Shown piece after piece: positions 56,887 through 64,000 of a stretch of 64,000 nucleotides of DNA (its first letter is position 1; every line of letters starts with the position of its first letter). This DNA comes from CBDEUK01 sp965250225. Lineage in GTDB: Bacteria > Pseudomonadota > Gammaproteobacteria > Eutrophobiales > Eutrophobiaceae. The position numbers and the translations under genes are program-made. The notes below the pieces were generated by a model. It saw only the letters and a list, made by a program, of their open reading frames with translations, ran no database searches and was not told where the DNA came from. The stretch spans positions 62,001 through 126,000 of the forward strand of contig CBDFNQ010000035.1 of assembly GCA_965250225.1 (NCBI GenBank), read 5' to 3'.

Positions 56887-57765
56887 TATTTCATGGCTGG
56901 AAACCCTTCTCCTGATTTGTATGGTGCAATCCGACCGGGCGACAATCTCTACACCAACTCGCTTATTTCTACAGACAGTGATGGCAATTATGTTTGTCAC
57001 TTTCAGTACATCGCACACGATGTCTGGGATCTGGATGCTGTTAGTCCGCCTGTCATAACGACTGTTAAAAATGCAAAAGGCGCGATGGTCAAAGGTATTT
57101 TACATGGTGGCAAGTCAGGTCATATCTATGTCCACGATGCATCTGACTGCAGCTTGATTCGTTACTCTGATGCGATGGTTCCCCAAGAAAACATGTGGGT
57201 ATTACCAACAAAAGAGGGTGAACGTATGTTGCCTGGCGCCAACGGTGGTGTTGAATGGTCACCTCTGGCAACTGATCCAAGTCAGAATTTGGCTTATGCC
57301 ATCAACTTGCATCAGCCGATGACCTATCATGTGGAAGCAACACCATACCCAGATGGAAAATTGTGGCTTGGTGGTGCTTTCAAGGTCATAGAATCAGAAG
57401 AACAATGGGGTAATGTGACCGCAGTTGATTACAACACTGGCAAAATCAAGTGGCAGGTAAAAACACAACAACCCATGATTGGTGGCATTCTCGCTACGGG
57501 TGGCGGACTTGTGTTTACTGGTGAAGGCAATGGTTTGTTTAAGGCCTATAATTCATCCACAGGTGAATTGATGTGGCAAGACCAAACTGATGCAGGTGTT
57601 AATGCACCTCCTAGTTCCTACAATGTTGATGGTGATCAATATATCGTTGTGGGTTCAGGAGGAAATGCACAGATGAACTACAAACGTGGCAATGAAATTA
57701 TTGCCTATAAACTTAAGAAGTAGTACCTCCTCCTTGTTTATCGCTCTATAGTTTGGATAAACTAT

Positions 57766-57795
57766 TGGCCGCCTTTTATAAGGTGGCCATTTTTA
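57766..57795 (+). terminator. intrinsic terminator of the PQQ dehydrogenase gene
   Basis: Stem TGGCC-G-CCTT with AAGG-T-GGCCA around TTAT, followed by TTTTT. Confidence 0.9.
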
Positions 57796-57867
57796 AATGG
57801 CAAATTATATTGAACTAAGAATTGAACTGCCTTTTCTAATAATTGATATCGTGAACGGAATAAACAA

Positions 57868-58482
57868 ATGATTAACAAAAAACTACATTACCTAATCTTA
57901 TTGTTTGCTGCTGTTTATAGCGGCAGTATTTTTTCGGGAGAGGAAATATCTGCGGAAGATGATAGATTCGCACCGGTACGCGACAAGCTGCAAAACTGTT
58001 TCGTCTGCCATGGTGAAAATGGCACATCGACACAACCGACATTTCCAATCCTGGCAGGCCAGGAGTTTTACTATCTTTATGTACAGTTAAAAGATTTTAA
58101 ATCCGGTCTCAGAGAAAATCCGATTATGCAGCCTCTTGTTGCGGATATAGAAAAAACAGATTTGCGTCTCATGGCAGAATTTTTTGCTGAACAGGAATGG
58201 CAGGGCACTGATTACACAACTTCACCCGAACAAATCGCAGCCGGAAAAAAAGTAGTTGATGCTGGCCAATGCGTCGCCTGTCACCTTGGAGCTTTTAATG
58301 GCAATAGTCGGAACCCAAGGCTTGGCGGACAACACTTTGAATATTTGCATAAGACTATGCTCGATTTTAAAAATAAGGTACGTAATAACGCACAGCCCAT
58401 GAATGCGTTATTTGGCACGTTTTCTGATGAAGAAATCAAGGCCGTTTCAGAATATTTAGCGGGATTTAAGAATGAGGAATAA
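57868..58482 (+). CDS. diheme cytochrome c4-like protein
   Basis: 204 residues with a signal peptide and two c-type heme sites, CFVCH near 45 and CVACH near 137, each followed by a class I fold (PILAGQEFYYLYVQLKDFKSG and PRLGGQHFEYLHKTMLDFKN). Duplicate-domain cytochrome c4 proteins carry periplasmic electrons to oxidases. Its position next to the PQQ dehydrogenase suggests it was the dehydrogenase electron acceptor. The gene itself is intact. Confidence 0.9.
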   Translation: MINKKLHYLILLFAAVYSGSIFSGEEISAEDDRFAPVRDKLQNCFVCHGENGTSTQPTFPILAGQEFYYLYVQLKDFKSGLRENPIMQPLVADIEKTDLRLMAEFFAEQEWQGTDYTTSPEQIAAGKKVVDAGQCVACHLGAFNGNSRNPRLGGQHFEYLHKTMLDFKNKVRNNAQPMNALFGTFSDEEIKAVSEYLAGFKNEE

Positions 58483-58524
58483 TATTAAGGAAAAATTATC
58501 TTCAATTATGGGAAGTCGAATGCC

Positions 58525-59379
58525 ATGACAAAAAAAATAAGCATCGTAAATTGCTTTTTCTTTGTTGCATGTTTGCAGTTTTCATCTGTATGTGCTGATG
58601 AGGTTCGTGAATTAAATTTTAAGTTATTTGATGCTGCTAAAGAGGGTAAGACTGAACAGGTTGCTTCGTTATTAGAAGAAGGTGCTTCGGTAAATGCACG
58701 GAACCGGATTGGTAATTCAGCCTTTCTATACGCAGTGAAAGGTGGATTTCTTGACTTGGCCAGATTTCTTGTCAATAAAGGTTCAGAAGTGAAATTGGTT
58801 AATACAAAGGGAGAAAATGCCTTAATGTATGCCTCTAAAGGTGGTCACTTTGAACTTGTAAAATATTTACTGGTAGAAAGATCCGACGTAAATCTCCATA
58901 GTTTAAAAAACATCACGGCATTAGATTGGGCAGTCTATGGTGAGCATGCTGACGTCGTCAAATTATTATTAGAGCATGATGCTAATGTTGATATTGTCGA
59001 TAATACAGGCAAAACAGCGTTAATTTATGCTGCAGCAAATGGTAATTTAGAAATAATTAAACTTCTTCTGCCTAAGACAAAAAACGTAAATCAAAAATAT
59101 GGCCATGATTTAACAGCCTTAATGTGGGCCGCTGGATATGGACGGACTGATGCAATTTCATTATTGTTAAACTCAAAGGCTGATCCAAATTTACAGGATG
59201 ATCGTGGAAAAAGTTCATTAATGATGGCTGCAAAGGCTGGGCATATAGACGTAGTCGAAAAATTGCTGGAGCATGGTGCCAAATCTGATATGAAAGATAA
59301 TGATGGTAAAACTGCATATGACTTGGCCGCTGAAACAGATAACGAAAGTATTACTCTTATACTTTCTGATACACATTGA
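58525..59379 (+). CDS. exported ankyrin-repeat protein
   Basis: 284 residues. A signal peptide (to SSVCA) is followed by about seven ankyrin repeats (GKTALIYAAANGNLEIIKLLL, DRGKSSLMMAAKAGHIDVVEKLL). Probably a periplasmic protein-protein scaffold. It lies 42 bp after the cytochrome gene and is likely co-transcribed. Periplasmic ankyrin proteins are found near cytochromes and redox enzymes in other bacteria, so a maturation or docking role is possible. Confidence 0.9.
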   Translation: MTKKISIVNCFFFVACLQFSSVCADEVRELNFKLFDAAKEGKTEQVASLLEEGASVNARNRIGNSAFLYAVKGGFLDLARFLVNKGSEVKLVNTKGENALMYASKGGHFELVKYLLVERSDVNLHSLKNITALDWAVYGEHADVVKLLLEHDANVDIVDNTGKTALIYAAANGNLEIIKLLLPKTKNVNQKYGHDLTALMWAAGYGRTDAISLLLNSKADPNLQDDRGKSSLMMAAKAGHIDVVEKLLEHGAKSDMKDNDGKTAYDLAAETDNESITLILSDTH

Positions 59380-59501
59380 TGCCTGATCCATATTTTTAAA
59401 TAATTTTCAAATCAGAAACAAGAAAAAATTTATTATAATTCATCTTTTTTTTCTATTGATATCTGAAGTTTATTTAGAATAGAAAAATAAATGAATGCCT
59501 T

Positions 59502-59558
59502 CTACTTGATCCCAAGTAAATAATAATTAACATTTAGCTATTCAGTGACGTCTTCCAC
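59502..59558 (-). pseudogene. 3' remnant of the monoheme cytochrome gene (copy 2)
   Basis: 57 nt that align without gaps to 46287-46343. On the minus strand it reads EDVTE-stop-LNVNYYLLG, so it is degenerate. Another copy of the same sequence is the end of the intact cytochrome gene at 60208. Confidence 0.65.
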
Positions 59559-59579
59559 TTATCAAGAAAATAGCAAGTT

Positions 59580-59758
59580 TAACTATCGTGTCCATATGAG
59601 AGGTGATCCAAAGTATTTATCGAGAGATTTCGATGATGGTAAACGTATATATTAATAATATATTACCCGTCCCGCCTGGGAATAGCGTTTATATTCTGAT
59701 TTCCAATACGGATCTAAATAAATCGATCGGGTATAAGCTTACCATTAGAGAGGATTGA
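59580..59758 (+). pseudogene. 3' remnant of the FG-GAP/HExxH peptidase gene
   Basis: Reads RDFDDGKRIY, then after a frame change VYILISNTDLNKSIGYKLTIRED and a stop. This parallels the tail of the pseudogene at 46463-48952 (YVLISNTDHINPIQYKLTVRED). With the cytochrome remnant just before it, it fills the 413-bp gap; the first ~120 bp after the ankyrin gene show nothing else. Confidence 0.7.
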
Positions 59759-59792
59759 ATAGTTATATATATTAAACACAAGGGTATTTCTT

Positions 59793-60221
59793 TTACATAT
59801 CTGTAATAGATTCGGCCAGGAGTTGTTTCAATATTTTCATATCGATATCTTCCAGTTTGTTCACATAAAGACAGGACCTTCCCGTTTTATACTTACCGAG
59901 TTTATTCATCATATCCTGATAATTGGAAAAACCAAGCATGATATAAATGCTTAGGTTTTGTTTGCGCGGCGGAAACCCGGTTACCGGCCAATCGCCTTCA
60001 CGACCGGTTTTGTATTTATAGTGGTAACTGCCGAAGCCGATAATAGTATCGTCCCACATAACTGGCTTCTTTTTGGTGATCTCTTTAAAGAGTTTTAATA
60101 ATTGATACGAATCTTTTTTACGTTTTTCATTCTCAAGTGAATCAAGAAATTGTTTCACATTTTTATTATTCGGTTTGGTTTTTAATTCGGCCACTGAACT
60201 AAGCCAATTATTTAATTCCAA
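59793..60221 (-). CDS. DUF1801 family protein
   Basis: 142 residues with the DUF1801 pattern: VKQFLDSLENEKRKKDSYQLLKLFKEITKKKPVMW, GFGSYHYKYKTGREGDWPVTGFPPRK and LGKYKTGRSCLYVNKLEDID. Function unknown. Its start overlaps the end of the cytochrome gene by 14 bp, so it follows it on one transcript. Confidence 0.88.
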   Translation of the reverse strand: MELNNWLSSVAELKTKPNNKNVKQFLDSLENEKRKKDSYQLLKLFKEITKKKPVMWDDTIIGFGSYHYKYKTGREGDWPVTGFPPRKQNLSIYIMLGFSNYQDMMNKLGKYKTGRSCLYVNKLEDIDMKILKQLLAESITDM

Positions 60222-60582
60222 ACAAATAATAATTCACATTTAGATATTCGCTCACGTCATCGACTTCTTCCTCAAACCAGGCTAGGTCGTTGGCGAGTTC
60301 GCATTGTAGTACGCGTTCATGAAGTTGTTGCAAAGTTTTAATTTCACGATCTTCTTTTTGGTAGAGAGTGGGTTGATGACAACGCACACAGTTTTCATTA
60401 TGCAGGCTTTGGCCGTTTTCAATGTCTGCAGCTTGGGTTGTTGTGATCAATAGAAAACTGAGGAGCATGCTGTTTAAATATCTAAAAGAACTGGATTCCG
60501 GCCGGAGCCTATCCCGGAAGTGTTTAATCCGGGGTCGGCATAACGAGAATTTATTTTTTATTGAATAATGATTATTCATCAA
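60208..60582 (-). CDS. small monoheme c-type cytochrome
   Basis: Frame of 124 residues with one heme site CVRCH and the tail VDDVSEYLNVNYYLFGIK. The signal peptide hydrophobic core starts at MLLSFLLITTTQA, so the true start may be ATG 60468 (86 residues); the 38 residues before it look non-coding. The longer start overlaps the M48 gene stop as ATGA, which would give coupling. Periplasmic electron carrier or sensor. Tail copies of this gene are scattered at 46.3 and 59.5 kb. Confidence 0.75.
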   Translation of the reverse strand: MMNNHYSIKNKFSLCRPRIKHFRDRLRPESSSFRYLNSMLLSFLLITTTQAADIENGQSLHNENCVRCHQPTLYQKEDREIKTLQQLHERVLQCELANDLAWFEEEVDDVSEYLNVNYYLFGIK

Positions 60583-61823
60583 GCAGGTTTCGCATTCAAA
60601 TGTGCAATTCGGATTGGTGCGGGCGGATGAGAATCATGAAACGCAGAATAGAGTGGGTCTGGTGTTAATGTGTTTGCGTTTTCTTTGTACAGACTTACCA
60701 ACGCACTGATCAAGTCTGCTGGTCGAGCTTGTTCAGAGGCAAAATCATCGGCTTCAAATTCATATTTGCGTGTGAGAATTTTGATCGATGGCATGATGAA
60801 TTGTAAAAACACAGGTGCAACAATACTAAATAACAATAAAGCCATATAGTTCGATTGTTCACTAACTCCTAAATCTTGATAAAACCACGATTGATCAATT
60901 AACCAACCTAATGCAGCGAACCCAATAAATAAAATTATAAACTGTAATAGAGTGAGTTTCTTAACATGATTGCGTTTAAAGTGTCCTAACTCATGAGCGA
61001 GAACTGCTTCAATTTCGTCATAGCTTAAGATTTCAATTAAGGTATCAAAAAAGACGATGCGTTTATTGTTCCCAAAGCCAGCAAAATAAGCATTGCCATG
61101 AGTAGAGCGAAGTGAACCATCCATTACAAATACGCCTTGGCTTTTAAAACCGTTACGAGTTAATAAATTTTCTATCCGTGTTTGCAAGTTTTTATCTTCA
61201 AGCGGTTTAAATTTATTAAAGATAGGTGCTATGAAAGCAGGATAGGCCCAGGTCATGAAAACTAAAAATCCTACCATTGTTACCCATGCATACAACCACC
61301 AATTTTCACCCATATTATTCATGATCCATAACACCAACAATAATATCGGCACACCTAGAGCTAGCAATACGACAGTGTTTTTCAGCATATCCATAAAGAA
61401 GACTTTTAATGTCATCTTGTTGAAACCAAATTTTTCTTCTAATTGAAAATTTTGGTAAAGCGATACAGGAATATCAATGATGCTGCTGATCAACATGAAT
61501 GTAATAATCAATGCTATTCCCATCCAGAGTTCGGAGAATTCAAATTGACGCCAGAATTGATCGAGGAATTCCAGCCCACCACCTAATGTCCAGAGCATTA
61601 ACACGGTGCCGCCTAATAAAATGTCGAATCGAGCCAGCTTACCTTTATCTATTGTGTAATCTGCGGCTTTTTGGTGTGCCTCCAGCGGTATCTTGCCTTC
61701 GAAGGCCTTGGGGACGGCTCCACGGTGTGAAGCAACGTGCTTGATGTGCCGATGTATCAGAAACCACTGCAAGATAACCCCGGTGGCAAGGGCGGCGATG
61801 AAAATGTAGCTAAATGTATTCAT
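60579..61823 (-). CDS. M48-family (Ste24-like) membrane metallopeptidase
   Basis: 414 residues with several membrane helices, N-terminal peptidase M48_N region, zinc motif VLAHELGHFKRNH and the third ligand Glu in YEFEADDFASEQ. Members of the CAAX prenyl protease 1-like group cleave membrane or misfolded envelope proteins. Divergent from orn with a 66-bp spacer. Confidence 0.94.
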   Translation of the reverse strand: MNTFSYIFIAALATGVILQWFLIHRHIKHVASHRGAVPKAFEGKIPLEAHQKAADYTIDKGKLARFDILLGGTVLMLWTLGGGLEFLDQFWRQFEFSELWMGIALIITFMLISSIIDIPVSLYQNFQLEEKFGFNKMTLKVFFMDMLKNTVVLLALGVPILLLVLWIMNNMGENWWLYAWVTMVGFLVFMTWAYPAFIAPIFNKFKPLEDKNLQTRIENLLTRNGFKSQGVFVMDGSLRSTHGNAYFAGFGNNKRIVFFDTLIEILSYDEIEAVLAHELGHFKRNHVKKLTLLQFIILFIGFAALGWLIDQSWFYQDLGVSEQSNYMALLLFSIVAPVFLQFIMPSIKILTRKYEFEADDFASEQARPADLISALVSLYKENANTLTPDPLYSAFHDSHPPAPIRIAHLNAKPA

Positions 61824-61889
61824 AATATGTTGTATATAATGTAGTTAAGTACAAAGTCAAAAATCTAATTTATTATTTAAGAGGTAATT

Positions 61890-62447
61890 ATGTCCCAATC
61901 TGCTGATAATCTCATCTGGACTGATCTGGAAATGACCGGCCTTGATACCGATAACGATCTGATCATTGAGATCGCCACAATCGTCACTGATGGTCAGCTG
62001 AATATCCTGGCAGAAGGGCCGATGATCGCTATCCATCAGTCGGACGAGGTGCTGGAACAAATGGATGAATGGAATACCAATCAACATACGAAGTCGGGAC
62101 TTGTGGCAAGGATCAAGGACAGTGAGTATACAGTGACAGATGCAGAGAATAAGACACTGGAATTTGTGAAAAAGTTCGTTCCAGGGCGGACTTCCCCCAT
62201 GTGTGGCAACAGTATATGCCAGGATCGGCGGTTTATGCATCGTTTAATGCCAAATCTGGAACAATATTTTCATTATCGAAATTTTGATGTGAGTACTGTG
62301 AAAGAAGCATCCAAGCGTTGGTATCCAAAAGGGCCTCAGTTTGTTAAAGAATCCAGCCATCTGGCGATGGACGATATTCGTGATTCGATCAATGAGATGA
62401 GGTTCTATCGCAAACACCACTTTGTCTCCTCTGTTGATCGATCGTGA
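61890..62447 (+). CDS. orn: oligoribonuclease
   Basis: 185 residues, the normal length. DEDDh exonuclease motifs are in LIWTDLEMTGLD, CGNSICQDRRF and HLAMDDIRDSI. Degrades 2-5 nt RNA and pGpG from c-di-GMP turnover. The stop overlaps the GTG start of nnr. Confidence 0.97.
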   Translation: MSQSADNLIWTDLEMTGLDTDNDLIIEIATIVTDGQLNILAEGPMIAIHQSDEVLEQMDEWNTNQHTKSGLVARIKDSEYTVTDAENKTLEFVKKFVPGRTSPMCGNSICQDRRFMHRLMPNLEQYFHYRNFDVSTVKEASKRWYPKGPQFVKESSHLAMDDIRDSINEMRFYRKHHFVSSVDRS

Positions 62448-63937
62448 GCTTGGCCCAATCTCATCTTCCCAATCATTTATTTACGGCAGCGAATGTTAGA
62501 GAACTTGATCGCATAGCGATCGAAGACCATAACATACCTGGTTTAACCCTCATGCAGCGAGCTGGTACGGCAGCTTTTGAGTTGTTATGTGATACCTGGT
62601 CCGACGCCAAAAAAATTGTGGTTGTCTGTGGGTTTGGCAATAACGCAGGTGATGGTTATGTGCTTGCAAAACTAGCTTATTATGCAGAATTGGTTGTGGA
62701 CGTTTTTCAGTTCGGTGATGTAACGCGATTAAAGGGAGATGCCAAAACCAGTTACGAAGAATATATCAAAACGGGCCAAACAATTTTTTCAAATTCAAAC
62801 GTTGATTTTAAGCAATATGATCTGGTTGTTGATGCCTTGCTTGGTACCGGACTTGACCGTGAAGTGACGGGTGAATTTAAACGTCTCATCGACCGGATAA
62901 ATCAATCAACGAGACCAGTACTCGCATTAGATATTCCATCCGGTTTGAACGCAGATACTGGTCAGCCTTTGGGCGCAGCAATCGTTGCAGATAAAACCAT
63001 CAGTTTTATTGGAATGAAGCAGGGCTTATTCACAGGCATGGCGGCCGATCATGTGGGTGAGATGTCATTCTCGGATTTACAAGTTCCTGAGAGTGTTTAC
63101 CAGTCAGATGTTCAACCCAGCAGTTCTTGGATTGATTACCAACAGTTAAAACAATTTTTATTACCCAGAAAACGCACGGCACACAAAGGTGATTTTGGTC
63201 ATGTATTAATGATAGGTGGGGATCATGGTTATATGGGTGCATGTCGTATGGCAGCTGAAGCCGCTGCTCGAACGGGAGCAGGCCTGGTCAGTGTTGCTAC
63301 ACGTGCATCGCATGCTGCGGTACTAAGCACAGGTCGACCGGAATTAATGGTACAAGGTGTTGAATCGTATGCTGATTTGGTCCCATTACTGAAAAAAGCC
63401 ACAGTACTGGCCATTGGTCCAGGCTTAGGGCAGGGTGAGTGGGCGATTGAATTATTCTCACGCATTCATGAAAGTACAATTCCTCAGCTTATAGATGCCG
63501 ATGGTTTAAATCTATTGGCAAATAATCACTCTCATTCGGATCACCGAATTTTAACGCCACATCCTGGTGAGGCAGCTCGATTGCTCAACTGCTCAACTGA
63601 CGACATACAAAGGGATCGATTCGATGCCGCCAGGCAACTACAACAACGTTACGGTGGCGTGGTTGTGTTGAAAGGCACTGGTACTCTAATTGTTGATACA
63701 GACTGTAAGGTGTTTATCTGTAGTGATGGTAATCCAGGTATGGCGACGGGTGGCATGGGCGATGTGTTAACCGGGATCATTGCCGGTTTACTCGCGCAAG
63801 GTTATTCAGCAAATGATGCTGCAAAATTAGGAGCTTGTCTGCATGCAGCAGCAGCGGATTCAGCTGCAAAATCAGGCGAGAGAGGGTTATTAGCCACCGA
63901 TCTTATGTCTTTTATTCGCCAACTGGTAAATCCCTGA
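62444..63937 (+). CDS. nnr: bifunctional NAD(P)H-hydrate epimerase / ADP-dependent dehydratase
   Basis: 497 residues. The N-terminal YjeF_N epimerase domain has VVCGFGNNAGDGYVLAKLA; the C-terminal ribokinase-like dehydratase domain has GDFGHVLMIGGDHGYMGA, LTPHPGEAARLL and GNPGMATGGMGDVLTGIIAG. Repairs hydrated NAD(P)H. GTG start overlapping orn; tsaE starts directly at its stop. Conserved yjeF-yjeE order. Confidence 0.96.
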   Translation: MSLAQSHLPNHLFTAANVRELDRIAIEDHNIPGLTLMQRAGTAAFELLCDTWSDAKKIVVVCGFGNNAGDGYVLAKLAYYAELVVDVFQFGDVTRLKGDAKTSYEEYIKTGQTIFSNSNVDFKQYDLVVDALLGTGLDREVTGEFKRLIDRINQSTRPVLALDIPSGLNADTGQPLGAAIVADKTISFIGMKQGLFTGMAADHVGEMSFSDLQVPESVYQSDVQPSSSWIDYQQLKQFLLPRKRTAHKGDFGHVLMIGGDHGYMGACRMAAEAAARTGAGLVSVATRASHAAVLSTGRPELMVQGVESYADLVPLLKKATVLAIGPGLGQGEWAIELFSRIHESTIPQLIDADGLNLLANNHSHSDHRILTPHPGEAARLLNCSTDDIQRDRFDAARQLQQRYGGVVVLKGTGTLIVDTDCKVFICSDGNPGMATGGMGDVLTGIIAGLLAQGYSANDAAKLGACLHAAAADSAAKSGERGLLATDLMSFIRQLVNP

Positions 63938-64000
63938 ATGACCTCCAGAACCATCCCAACTGCCGAGGACATGGAAAACTTTGCCGCACAATGTGCTGAG
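63938..64000 (+). CDS. tsaE: TsaE (YjeE) N-terminus, partial
   Basis: Only 21 codons are inside the window (MTSRTIPTAEDMENFAAQC). The start follows the nnr stop by one base, and yjeF-yjeE adjacency is common in gammaproteobacteria. The ATPase needed for tRNA t6A synthesis would follow; its Walker motif is beyond the edge. Confidence 0.65.
   Translation, partial: MTSRTIPTAEDMENFAAQCAE

Larger units (their letters stand above)
54885..57723 (+). pseudogene. PQQ-dependent alcohol dehydrogenase, split by an IS630 element
   Basis: Periplasmic quinoprotein with a signal peptide, about 578 residues when the insertion is removed. The first part (54885-55786) has beta-propeller W-motifs (YALDAKTGKQKWHY, AIDAASGKKVWES) and the vicinal disulfide TYCCGPNNRG. 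The second part (56889-57723) has NPSPDLYGAIRPGDN, HDVWDLDAVSPP and the C-terminal propeller blades. Removing the IS plus one TA restores a continuous frame (GRLYFMAGNP). WDLD has Asp two residues after the catalytic Asp, a feature of lanthanide-type enzymes. Downstream cytochrome c4 is a likely electron acceptor. Confidence 0.9.

Noticed and set aside
1..64000. CRISPR arrays, tRNA and rRNA genes
   Set aside because: No regularly spaced identical repeats and no tRNA T-arm or rRNA-like sequences were seen. The only RNA gene supported is ffs.

Overview
The window looks like a chromosomal segment of a moderately AT-rich, Gram-negative, probably marine methylotrophic gammaproteobacterium. The evidence is a trimethylamine dehydrogenase with its dedicated ETF, a TorTSR-type TMAO sensing system, a PQQ alcohol dehydrogenase locus, and gammaproteobacterial housekeeping blocks (ffs-dnaX-ybaB-recR; orn-nnr-tsaE). 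The genus cannot be fixed from the sequence alone.

Layout. (1) 0-9.1 kb: the end of a FixL-like kinase and a FixJ-like regulator, then trimethylamine dehydrogenase (tmd), a membrane Fe-S ETF:quinone reductase, an LRV-repeat protein and etfB/etfA. Electrons should run TMA -> Tmd -> ETF -> quinone. (2) 9.5-11.1 kb: folE2 and a YigB-like HAD phosphatase. (3) 11.2-19.1 kb: a triple-hairpin repeat, two exported proteins of unknown function, and torR, torS and torT. No torCAD is present. (4) 19.1-27.2 kb: a 636-bp regulatory region, a five-gene LIV-type ABC transporter with a Tat-exported binding protein, a stand-alone GcvT-like protein and a RibBX-type flavin gene. (5) 27.5-34.1 kb: a Lys-rich basic protein, prpC-prpD, the SRP RNA, and dnaX-ybaB-recR. 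(6) 34.1-46.2 kb: mixed accessory genes, including a nonsense-broken DUF2130 gene beside an OLD-family nuclease, small exported proteins, Tam, a diguanylate cyclase and an OmpA-like protein. (7) 46.3-59.8 kb: a decaying block bracketed by two copies of the same gene debris. It contains a multiply broken FG-GAP/HEYFH peptidase gene, an NtrC-type regulator, a kinase with an in-frame TGA, a frameshifted OFA-type MFS transporter, a PQQ dehydrogenase split by an IS630 element, cytochrome c4 and an ankyrin protein. (8) 59.8-64 kb: DUF1801, a monoheme cytochrome, an M48 peptidase, orn, nnr and the start of tsaE.

The most interesting signal is regulatory. An ungapped 26-nt element is shared upstream of the ABC-transporter operon, the gcvT-like gene and ribBX (21-23 of 26 identities), with weaker matches before folE2 and tmd. 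Helically phased decamers built on TGTTAACA lie in both intergenic regions flanking the torRST block, a layout like E. coli tor boxes. Together these suggest a methylated-amine regulon linking TMA oxidation, import, folate/flavin supply and TMAO sensing. The importer and the 527-residue exported protein would be its undescribed members. Substrates and regulon membership are inference.
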